NCBI GenBank assembly: GCA_016490735.1
Contig: JAEMWC010000105.1
Location: forward strand, 145,001 to 209,000
Origin: Pachyseris speciosa
Lineage: Eukaryota > Cnidaria > Anthozoa > Scleractinia > Pachyseridae
DNA: 64,000 nt
Direction of reading: 5' to 3'
The notes below the pieces were generated by a model. The model saw nothing but the letters and a program-made list of their open reading frames with translations. It had not been told where the DNA came from and did no database searches. Shown piece after piece: positions 12,101-24,100 of the stretch (its first letter is position 1; every line of letters starts with the position of its first letter). The position numbers and the translations under genes were made by a program.

Positions 12101-15100
12101 ATTTCATGTTCATTGGCATAAATCCCAAGCGATTCTTAAGGAAGTTTATTAATGTATGCGCCCAAGATGGCTGCAACGTGTTACTTTGTTCTGATGATAT
12201 TAGGATTTTTTATTTGTTTTCCTACAATCTTTCGATCATCATTTATCAATTTTTCGGTTTATGAAAGACCTTTACTTTATTGCTGAAATGCCATGGTCCT
12301 CCTCGCGTAGTTAGATCAGTGGATGGAAGAAACAAACTTACGCGCTCGATTTCTACTTGGTGCAAACGTGGTCACTTGACGCTTGGTCTGCCTACAAAAT
12401 TTGATCTTACTATCTACATGGACATCGAATCTAATCCTGGTCCTACGTCCTCTCGGATGGTGGGGATACACAGAGAACAAAACGCTTATTTGGGATATGA
12501 GGTCTCTGCGTCTTCGACTGCAACGAAACCGATGAACTGGCTTAATCACAATTCACAACACTCTTCTCCATTAGTGCCTTTTGTTCGTCGTACTCAGAGC
12601 TTCTGCTACTATTGGAATCTTCCAGGTATCTTACTTCCTTTGGGCAAAAATCGCCAAAGAAAGCTTAGAGGTTGCAGAGCGGGAAAATTGGTTCAAGAAA
12701 AGCGGCGGCGCTCGAATAATATTCGAGTTTTGGTTTCTCCCCAAGGCTGTCGATTAAATTCTTCACGATTTACATGCACTATGAAGACTCCCGTTGGACC
12801 GAATCCAAGAAATTTAATTGAAATTATTCCTAGCCCGATTAAAAGATACACACCAAGGGCTCGCTGTGTGAATTTTTGCTTGCTAAATGCTCGTTCAATT
12901 AACAACAAGACTACCATCATCAAAGACTTTGTTGTCGAAAATAATATTGATCTTCTTGGTGTTACGGAAACATGGCTTCAATCAGATGCTGACAATGAAT
13001 TAATTATTCGTGATTTATGTCCTTCGGGTTATTCATTTCATCATGTTCCTAGGCCTGGTTCTACTCGTGGAGGTGGAGTTGGCTTGTTATTTCGATCATC
13101 TTTTAACTTAAAGTTGCAGCCGCTCAAGAAGTTTATGTCTTTTGAATATATGGATTTGTTATTGTCAAGTACAGTCAATTTAAAAATCAGAGTTATCATT
13201 GTTTATCGCCCACCTCCTTCGACCTTGAATGGTTTAACACCCTCATTGTTCCTAGATGAGTTTTCTACGTTCCTGGAACAATACACCACTGATCCTGGTG
13301 GATTATTATTAGTTGGTGATTTTAACATACATGTTGACACCTGTGCTTCCCAACACTCAACTGAATTTCTCCAATTGTTGGATGCTTTCAATCTTACTCA
13401 ATATACACATGGCTCAACGCATAAAGAAGGACACACCTTGGATCTTGTGATTACACGATCTGATGATAACATTGTCTCGAATTTAACAATTGGTTCTCCT
13501 TTTGTCATCTCTGATCATGCTGCTGTTCACTTCCAGCTATCGCTCAATAAGCCGCCGCTCGACAAGAAGATTATTTCATTCAGAAAGCTTCGATCTATTG
13601 ACTTTGATGATTTTTGTGTTGATGTTATGAATTCAAGCCTTCCTGATCTTTTTGCCTCGTCATCTTCATCCTTGGATTATTTGATTGATCAATATAATAA
13701 AGTCCTCGCTTCCATACTTGAGGCTCATGCTCCACTGCAAACCAAGACAGTTACTCTGCGTCCAGCTGCACCTTGGTATTCTGAGGAGATAAATAATTTA
13801 AAGAGATCCCGTAGAAAACTTGAACGACGCTGGCGAATGACCAAACTTCCTTCTGATCGTAAGTTGTTTGTTGAGGGATGTAATGCTGTCAACAACTTAA
13901 TTCGTGACTCCAAGAAGAATTATTTCACATCATTAATTAATGAGAATCAGTCAAATTATCAAAAGCTTTTTAAGATAATTGATAAACTACTACAAAGGAA
14001 AACAGATATTCAATATCCCCCCTGCAAATCGCCCACTGATCTTGCTAACAAGTTTATTGAGTACTTCACTACAAAGATAGATAGAATACGGAGTCATATA
14101 ATGACTGCTGCTCACTCTCATCGGATACAGTTCCTGTTGTTGACAATGCCTGTCCATATTCTTTTGATAATTTCAAAACGGTAACAGCGGACGAAGTTCA
14201 TACGTGTATCGTTAAGCTGGCTGCTAAGTCATGTGCTCTGGATCCTCTTCCTGGTTATGTTACAAGAAATGCACTTGGTGTTCTGTTGCATTTCATTTCC
14301 AAAATAATAAACATCTCACTGGAATCTGGTCAGATGCCTTCGCAACTCAAGGTTGCCATGTTACGCCCACTCCTTAAGAAACCTTCTTTGGATCATACAC
14401 AGTTCTCCAATTATCGCCCGGTGTCGAATCTTTCATTTATCAGCAAAGCAATTGAAAAATTGGTAGCTAATCAACTTATCTCTTACATTAATGAACATGG
14501 GTTAAATGAGACATTTCAGTCAGCGTACAAGCAATATCACAGTACCGAAACTGCACTCATCCGTGTGCACAATGATATCCTTTCTGCCATTGATAATCGT
14601 CGAACTGTAATTTTACTCCTGTTAGACCTTTCTGCTGCCTTCGATACAGTCGATCATGCCATTCTCCTTTCTCGTTTGCGTGTACGATTTGGGATAGCTG
14701 GAAAGCCTCTATTATGGTTGCAATCTTATTTATCGAATCGCATGCAATATGTCTCCGTCGAGGGTGGTACCTCTACGAAACATGACCTTGAATGTGGAGT
14801 GCCACAAGGTTCTGTCTTGGGACCCATTTTGTATTTGCTTTATACTTCGCCGCTTTCAGACATCGTAAAGAAATTTAACTTGAGCTATCACTTTTATGCT
14901 GACGACTCACAGCTATACTTGTCTTTTCAACCAACTGTACTGGGTGATAGGGATCTAGCGGTGTCTAACATCGAGAGCTGTGTGAATGAAATTAATCATT
15001 GGATGATGGTTAATCGCCTTAAATTAAATAAAGACAAGACTGAATTATTGGTGATCTCCGCTAAACATCTTCCAAGACCACTCCTTCACGAAATTTCAGT

Positions 15101-18100
15101 TGCTGGTGAAACTATTAACTCCGTGCAAAAGGCGAGAAATATCGGCACTATCTTCGATAGCCATTTTTGCTTTAATGATCATGTTACTAACATTTGCAAA
15201 TCTTCGTTTTATCATCTGCGAAATATCAGCTATATCAGGGAGTTTCTTTCAGCGACTACTACTGAATTGCTGGTTCATATGTTTGTAACTTCGAAGTTGG
15301 ATTACTGTAATTCTCTTTTGTATGGCCTACCAGCCTACACTATAAAAAAGTTACAACACGTCCAGAATGCCGCGGCGCGCCTTGTCACACTTACAACAAA
15401 GCATGATCACATTACGCCTGTTCTTTTTAATCTTCACTGGCTTCCCGTTGAACAACGTATTATTTTTAAGATTTTACTTATAACCTACAAGGCACTTAAT
15501 AACTTGGCACCGTCGTACATTTGTGATTTGATTACATCTTACACTCCATCGCGTCAACTACGCTCATCATCGAAGCACCTTCTGGTTTCTCCATCCTATA
15601 ACTTGAAAACATATGGCGCAAGATCTTTCTCTGTAGCAGCACCATCATTATGGAATGCTTTGCCATGTGAAATTAGAAATGCTTTGTCTGTGTCTGTTTT
15701 TAAAAGTAGATTGAAAACGTTTCTTTTTAGGAAAGCTTTTTATAATTAATTTTAGTTGTTTTAAGTGTTAATTTTAAAGTTTTGTAAGGCGCCTTTGAAC
15801 AGTAGGATACTGGCGCGGTATAAATCTTTTATTATTATTATTATTAAGTTTTGGTATTTTAGTGCATGAATTTTTCGTGCTTGCACAAGGCATATTCTTT
15901 GGAATCTTCACTTACGGGCACGGCTTTCAAAATACAAGATGCCCGCAGTGGGAAATTTTCACTGTACTTTCACATTAGCCATTTACAAGGATGACCGAGG
16001 AGTTGAACCAGGGACTACCCAGAACAACACCAGCTAGCGGCCAGAGCGGGAATTGAACCTGGGACAACTGCATTTAAATCCAGCGCCCTAACCGCTCGGC
16101 CACTCCTGCCTCCTTAATTTCATTTTCATAAGAAATTGTTTTTGAAAACGAAATAAAATCAAATCAAACGAATGAAATGAAATAATAAGTAAAATAAAAT
16201 AAAATATAAAAGAAAAAGATGAAAAAAAAAAACACCAAAAATCCTTATCGCAGTTCTAGGCCACCATAGAGGTCTCTTTTTTCATTCAGCATGCTGAATA
16301 CAAGGAAAAGAGGCCTCTGCTAGCAGGGAACAAAAGAAAAATACAATCAAACCTTGATTATCTGGACTTGCTGGGACTGGAGTAAATAATCTGGATAATC
16401 GAGAGTCTGGATAAAAATAATATGAATGTTTATGGCAAAAAATAAAACTGAAATTTCACTTTACAACAAAACAAGTCTCAGCCAATCAGAACTCAGTTGA
16501 ATGTACTTCACTTGCAATGCGTGTGAGCACTTAGTTTGTTTAGTCTTTAAAAGGAAAACAAACCTGTATCAAGTGCACTTTTCAATGCCTAAATTAAAAT
16601 AAATCATAATGATAGTTTCTAGGGATCATGCCTTGTAATATTCATGAAATATGTCGGACCAAAGGAAATAGCGGGGTTAATCAAGAAATCTGGATAATGA
16701 AGGTTCAACTGTAGATGCTAGAAGTGGAAAGAGTGGGATGAAAATAAGACTGCCAATCATTTAGGTGAGAGATATTGGAGTGGTTTGAAAGTTTGAAAAA
16801 TTTAAAAGAATTGTATGCTCGGTGGTAAAGCTTGCCATCCAGCAGCTTTTTTCCATACAAGTCTCAGTTAATTTTTTAAGCATTTAAATCACAAAAATAA
16901 CTCTCACATAAATGTCAGCAGCTTCAAAATTGGTAGTCTCACTAATTTCATCTCGCTCTTTCCATTTCTGGCATCTATTTTGTACCACGACCATTTTTAT
17001 GATTGACAAGGTCACATGACACAGTCATGCAAAGGGGGTCTACTCCCAAAACTAGTTAGTAATTGGTCACGTTACTATTCACGCAACTGAAGGATATATG
17101 AAAATAAACTCCTGACAGGGCTGAGAATTAACATTGAAAATTCTATCCTGTAGGAATTCTCTGACCATGGATATTGTACCGAAAGATAAAATGTGTCGGA
17201 AAAGAAATACCCAGTGAGGATGTAGTGAAAAGGTATAATTCATCATTTCCACATCTCCCATATTACACTTTGTTTGCCCCCCAAAATTTTGCATAAGCAT
17301 TATTTTCAATTTTTCTTGGGACCATATAGTGGTAATTTCTTATCGAATTGGAATTTGGAAATGCTGATTTTTGAGGAGAGGGGAAAACTGGAGTACCCGG
17401 AGAAAAACCTCTTGGAGCAGAGTAGAGAACCAATGACAAACTTAACCAACATAGGACCCAGAGTCCGGGAATCGAACCCGGGCCACTTTGGTGGATGGAG
17501 AATGGCCTAACCACTACACTAACTTCCAATATTTTATTGTATTTGAGGTTGCATCATTGAAATAATAGTTATATCATTGAAATAATAGCTTTAGTTAATT
17601 TCAATGATGCATCTCAAGCCATATTTCATGAATCAATTTAATTAATGTTTACTCAAAGCCCAAAGTTTGTCTTTGAATTGCCATATTTTTCTTTAGACAA
17701 GCAGCTCTACTCTTACGTATTGGTTTAATCCTTTATAACCTGTTGTATCTTAAATTCTAGGTTAGAATATGATTATCATTAGATAGTGATTTTAACAAGA
17801 AGAACCACAGTAAGATTCCACTGATGTGTTACTTGAATGCTAAATTATTTGTTCTTGTTTTTTTCACATTACTTGAAGGTTCAAGACTGAAGCCTGCAGT
17901 TTCCTGGCAAACAATTCTACCAGTATGCCAATTCTTGATTTTTTTAAGGAAATAACTCAGTGTGAGAGCATGCATATCAGGTTTAAAATGTATCCTCCAT
18001 CTTTCAATTGGTTTCTGACATGAATGTACATGAAACCATTTTCCATTTTCTCATGTATTTATTTGTTGTGTATGTGTTTTTAAGGAGCTTGGTCTCTTTT

Positions 18101-21100
18101 CTCTCCAGGTTCTGCCCTCATTGGAGTGCACTGTACTCATGGCCTGAACAGAGCTGGCTATATTGTTTGTAGGTAAGAAAAAATCTGAAAAGATTATGTT
18201 GAGAGACAGATATGAATATTTAAACTAATGCAACAGAGGTAGAGGTTATAGCAGCTCAGCCTCGGGCAGCAGTTTCAGCCTTGTTGAGTCTTGCTCATCG
18301 GCGTATTACCGGTATAAGGGGGAGCAGGGTTGGCGCTAGGGGGAGCGAGGTTGGCGCAGCTCGCCTTCCACCAATGTGGCCTGGGTTCGATTCCTGGACT
18401 CGGCGTCATAAGTGGGCTGAGTTTCTTGGTTCTCTACTCTGCTCCGAGAGGTTTTTCTCGGGTACTCCGGTTTTCCCCTCTCCCAAAAAACAACATTTGA
18501 TTTGATTTGATTTATTTAGAGTTGATTTGATTTAGTCTCCCCAATTAGTAGTAAGAGCATCTGTGCTCGGCTAGATAGATTTGAGACTTAAATAAAGTGA
18601 TTATTATTATTATATGTTGAGTCTGCAACAGTAAAATGCATCTCTTACAGTATTTACATAAATCATGTTACCATGATTATGTGATAATCTCTAAATCTCT
18701 AAATCCATCTTATCTGGCCTTAGGTATCTTATTGAGTGCAGAGGATACACTCCTGACAAAGCCATTCAAGGTGAAATATTTAATCCATGTTACAAAACTA
18801 AAATTACCCACCTACTGCAAAACAGCAATCATTTTTTATCTTATGATGCTCTGTTGAAGTTAGTTGAGATTTAAGAAATGGTGTCTTTTCCACAAATTGA
18901 AGCAGGATTTCTCCTTCTCTTGGCAATGACCTGTGGAATAATTCTGACCTGTATTTCAATCATTCATTGCTATGTATTTTGCTGTGCGATGCAGGTTGTA
19001 ATTAAATCTAATTTGTTCTTCAGCATTTAATGAAGCCAGAGGTTATCCAATGGAACGAGAAAACTACCTTCAGGATCTCAGAGGAAAGACTCCTAAATTG
19101 TGAGTGGTTGCAAATTATTATGGGACAATTTTCAGACACTGTTTTTCCAAATACTTCATACTGTTATCCTGAGATTCATATCATGCACGCTTTATTAAAA
19201 TGTCAGCACTGGTAGCTATAGAACAGAAAACCTACTTTACTGCCAGTAGATAATAGTTACTGTTGGGGTGGGTCCCAAAACAGGAGTGTTGAGCCAACTT
19301 CATTTTTGTGTTTACAAATATATGACCACAGAACTGGAGTCTGCACTCAATCAGAGTCAAAGAGATCAGTGGTATACCGTAAAAGCTCTATTAAGCCTCT
19401 CGGGGCGGGGTTATTTAATTTTAGGCCTCATTGACGGGGGCTTGTTAGAGAGGGGGGCTTAATAGAGAGGAGGGCTTATTTCAAGTCTTAAGCTACAAAT
19501 GTGAGGAATCCTCACATTTGTATGGCGCATCCTAACTGCGCATAAATTTTGGCGTCATTTAGCGCGCGCTCATGCACGCGCACATTGAAACATGGCGGAT
19601 TTGCCTTAAAATTGAACTCTGTTAGTTGAATCATGGCTAAAGCTCACCAACGAGCATGGGAAATAGCTAAAACAAGAGTTACTTGTTCTTGTATGTCACA
19701 AGTGGCCTTGTGCACGCTACTGGTGTACAACTCCAAAAATCACACTTTATTTCTCTCTTGCAAATTTATTCTAAATCAGATAAAGCTGATAACTGGCGGA
19801 AACTTTAAGTTCTTAGAGGCCTTTCAGTTGAAGATATTTTTTTCAATACACAGATTTCCTATGAGGAAAATATAACAATGAAATGTTCAAAAATAGGGTT
19901 ATTTTTGACACCAAGCGTAACATTTGCAGTCTGATCAGCACATTTTTAAATTTCTCCCCATCAGACAACAGGATGCAATTTTTCCATATTCCTTCACACA
20001 TAACAACTTATGAGTATTTATTATCTCGAAATTTGGCTTTAAAAATGAAAGGTTGACAAAGTTATGGCAATGAAAAGCGAGGCGACTAGTTAAGGGATCT
20101 CATTCTGTGTAAATGGTCAACTTTTTAAAATTCAGGCCCAGCTAATTATTTTATCCTTATGAGAGGGAAATTATACGCATTTAGAATGCTCATAGGATAA
20201 GCTCTCTTCATGTGGTTTTTCTATTAGTAAGGAGTTCTCGTTTTCAAACTATAATGTAGTTTTTAAGATCAGAATGCTATTTTGAGCGAAGAAAATACGG
20301 TACAGCGTGCCGTGGCACAAAATGTGTGCATAAAAGTGTGCCAAAACTGTGCCTAAACCGTACCTGAAGTGTGCCAAAACTGTGCCTAAAGTGTACAGCT
20401 GAGAGACTGGTTTATTATTAAATCACATCGCAGTAAAATACTGAATTGCGTAATTATTTACAAGCTACAAACTATACAAATATAAATATAAATATAATGA
20501 CTTAAAGTTCTATTAAAAAGTTCTCATTCATCTCAAACTTGAGTTGGTTTCAGCCGCACATTTCACGAAAAACGAATTAGCGAAACGCTTTGTCTTGGCT
20601 GCCGGTACATTATACGTTCTTTGGCGCCTAAAATTATAATGAGGGCTGTAGGCTTCTGGGATTAGGTGATATAATTTACTATTCTGATTCTCGCTGATTG
20701 ATCTAAATAACGACTTTGTAATGTCTTCGTGGTGTTCCCTGATAGAGGTCAAGCAAGCGCGCTCTAAGGCTTCCCTGTACGGCATTCTAGGAAAAATACA
20801 CGCCAGAGCTCTTTTCTGAACACTTTCTAACTCCGATTGTAAATACTGAGGTAGAGAATAATGAAAAACTGGACAAGCGTAGTCAAGGGAAGATCTAATA
20901 CATGCGCAGTAGTAAGCGACAAGATCCTCGACTGGAACGCGCGCCCGTTTAAGTTGCGCGAGGAAATAAATTTTCCTTTCCAGTCTCTCTGTCTCTCTCA
21001 GTCCTTCTGCAAGTTTGGTGGCTCCTAAAAGAGCCGTTGGTAAAGCAAGTATTAGCTTATTTCAAGCTCACATTTCTGTCGCTGTTAAACAGTGCTAAAC

Positions 21101-24100
21101 CTTCGTTAACAGATTAAACGCTTTATGGTCGCTTTTCTCGAACAGAAGAACATGACGCAGCATGGACTTTCCATTCCCCACAAGATTGTTTACAGCATCG
21201 ACGACGGTTTGTAACTTCAACGGCAATCGATCCTCCATGAGTGAGAAAATAACACGCTATTTCACTGCAATTTCACTGAGTACTCGAGTAGCAAATGGCC
21301 ACTGTTTCTTCGCCGGTGTCCAGTCTTCCATCGTCCGAACTATTGCGTGGCTACTAAGCTACGAACATTCAGAACGATGAACACGCAAAATTCTATGAAA
21401 AGCTGTCTATTCAACGAAGAAATACCTGTCAACAAGTATAAGAATAACATCAATCATATGTCATAGTTGTGAACGTAATGTATATTCTACTGTAGAGCTA
21501 AAATTGTGGATACAACTTCGAAGTATTTTCTATTTCAATGTTGGCGAGTTTACGTTCGAAGAAGACAGAACACTTCAGACTCGACTTTGAATTTCTTTCA
21601 ACTTTTACTCCAAAATCTTTTTTCCAAAATTTGAGTTGCTAAATTCGGGGTGCGGCTTATCTGTGAGTGCGGCTTATCTGCGAGTCTTTACGGTAATCTT
21701 ATTTTAGCTGTTCCAATGCAGCAGTTAGGTAGTAAATACTACAATGTTCTTTTGCCCTGTTGGCACAACCTTACTTTTGTACAAATTCTGTATACAGTTG
21801 AGAACGTTCCACAAGTGACCACTCAAATTGTCAAGCATAAGTAGTCGTTACAGGAGGTGATTGCCTACAAGACCACAGGGAGTCTACACTTCGAGTCATT
21901 AGCAAGAGACAATAGTTGAGGTTAACTCTGTACTCTGACTGAATTCTGGAGACAACAAGACATTGATAACCTTGCTGAAATCAAAGACCAAGAGCCTTAA
22001 ATATGACCTTGACCAGATAGAGAGTGCATCGACCCTCAGCCTCAAAGATTGAAAATAGTAGTAGGCAGTATCAAATATTTCAGGCACTTTATCGAGTCTG
22101 GTTGTTATGAAAAAGTAAAGAAAAACTGAACAGGAGAGATTTATAGTTGATCATGGCCAGAAATTCATTTCACTTTTGCACGCGGCACCGCTGACCGAGA
22201 CGCAGGCTCTAGGGATGAGATAACACAGCTTCGATCGTTTTGTATGAAAAAGTTGAACGATAAAGACGAGGTATGGATTACAAAAAAATAAATTAAATAA
22301 TACCTCAACAGTTTATATTCTTAGTCATGTGTACAAGTCATTCATAAGTCATATTCATTTATATTTCGCGGCAATTTTACCTTGCTTGTTTATTTCACCA
22401 ATAATGGGTTTTATAATCACTATGGTGGCAATACCATAGGACCAATCATTAGTCCTGTACTAAAGCAATAAACTAGTACTTAGGCCTACACCAAGTTATT
22501 AGAGCAAGATGGCGGCGCAAAATGAACAAAGATGTTGTGAAGTGAAGACAGTATTTTAACACGCAGGGATCCTCGCATGACTGAAGTCGTCACGCTACCG
22601 TGTGTTTGTATTACGAGCCAAACTTTTGCCTTTGTTTGGATGAGATGGGAAGGACGAGGATGCATTTTCAGAGGACGAAAACACTGAAATCTGAAAGAGA
22701 CGAATGCCTTCTTGAAGTTTCGGACCGAACAAATGCGAATTTATCAATTGTGTTGTCGTCAGGAACCAACGAAAAGTGGCATTTTGGAGCGCGATGGTCG
22801 ATTTTATAGACATTTGTATGGAAGACGAAGGTAAAATATATTTTTTATACTTTTTTTCTGGGAAGTGCGAAACTTAAATCTGCGAATTCAATTTAGCCGA
22901 AACTAATATCTAAACACGTTACACTTTCAATATGAGATCGAACATATGGTTTATCTTTGTTGCAGCTCGTGCTATTTATTGTAGAAGTTGTGCCTTCTCA
23001 CATATCTCTGTAAAATTCTGTTGTTTGTGTTCGTAGTTGTTTTTCTAAGTGTCAATAGCTACTGCGCGTGCGTGAAATTTAATTCTGGCCATGGTGAATA
23101 ATGGTGTGATAATTAATTTCCAGTAATATTTTAAATTAACTACCAGTCTGAATTGTTTCAGTATCGCCAAACTGGCCTCAAAGTACATGTAACATATTTT
23201 AACCTTAAGTTTGCTCTCATTTCTTTTGCACAGTACTGTTTGTGGGTTTACTGGAAAAGAACTGTTAATTATCTTCCTGTAATTTAATTATCCTCGGGAA
23301 GACCAGATTATAGATTCATAGTTATTGATAGAAAGAGGAAGAAAGCAGTGTATCTTGTTTTCATTAGTCCTAAAAACATGCCAAAACTGTGCCTAAATTG
23401 TGCCTAAACCGTGCCTAAACTGTACCAAAACTGTGCCAAAACTGTTCCTAAACTGTGCCAAAACTGTGCCTAAACCGTGCCAAAACTGTGCCACTTTGCA
23501 TGCTATTGCATGAAAACCGTGCATTCCAGCGAAGCATGGATTTCGTGCCTTGGCACGATGTTACGCTCGTGTACACCAGTAGCGTGCACCAGGCCAAGTG
23601 CTATCCTAAGTACCCGAACTATATTTGAAAAAAGTCGTACTCTTAAAATATAAAGGTCCCTGATAGCTTTTAGGTGTGTGGTGACACTTCATTCCTAACC
23701 CGAGCTTTGTCTTTATCCAGAGTTCATCAACCTCCCTTTTTTTCATTCACACAGTGAGGACCTCTCCCACGTTCAAAACGCAGATAGACGGAGAAAACGG
23801 GCCTCGCCCTATGACAGACGAAGATTTTTCCATACTAGCACTGACTCATTTTCAAGGCGTGCTGGTGAAGATATTCGTAGGGTAGGAAGAGGCTCATCCA
23901 CATACAACAGACGCCAAAATGAGTATCTCGGCTTTGAGTCAAGCTACAGTGGCTATCGTTCTGGACCAAGACAGTACAATACACGGACAAGAGACTACGC
24001 GACTGGCATAATTTCAGCAAGAGATCGCCGAGACAATTATCGTGATTATGATAATGGCTACCGACACGATAACGCATATCGTAATAATTACGATTATGGT

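Larger units (their letters stand above)
12280..15845 (+). mobile_element. CR1/L2-type LINE, near intact, with N-terminal 2A peptide
   Basis: The first frame (12280-14184) opens with a 2A-like segment, MDIESNPGP, then an APE-type endonuclease (about residues 195-425: NARSINN, ETWL, GGGVGLL, VYRPP, GDFNIHVD, SDHAAVHF). A frame change near 14100-14118 separates it from the reverse transcriptase frame (14286-15749), with DLSAAFDTVDH, GVPQGSVLGP and FYADDSQLYLSF (residues 203-214) and a C-terminal domain ending SRLKTFLFRKAF. The 3' end is a (ATT)n tail at 15826-15845. Only one frame disruption was seen between the two parts, so this is a recent copy. It lies sense in a DUSP11 intron. Confidence 0.92.
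11880..17034. repeat. Inverted repeat pair bracketing a 5.1 kb nest
   Basis: CCCTTTGCATGACTGTGTCA at about 11881 continues for roughly 40 bp and reappears inverted at about 16996-17034 (TGACACAGTCATGCAAAGGG). The interval contains the LINE, a SINE and the pogo-like MITE. It could be the termini of one older element filled by later insertions, or two opposed copies of one short repeat. Confidence 0.55.
19704..23595. mobile_element. 3.9 kb element with 25-bp terminal inverted repeats (DUSP11 intron)
   Basis: TGCACGCTACTGGTGTAC at 19711-19728 is exactly inverted at 23571-23588, and the repeat extends to GGCCT/AGGCC with one mismatch. Subterminal arrays of AACTGTGCCAAAACTGTGCC-type words sit near both ends (about 20310-20400 and 23370-23490), which resembles transposase-binding arrays. 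The interior holds a LINE fragment and other non-coding sequence, and I found no transposase. Probably a non-autonomous DNA transposon with nested insertions. Confidence 0.65.
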
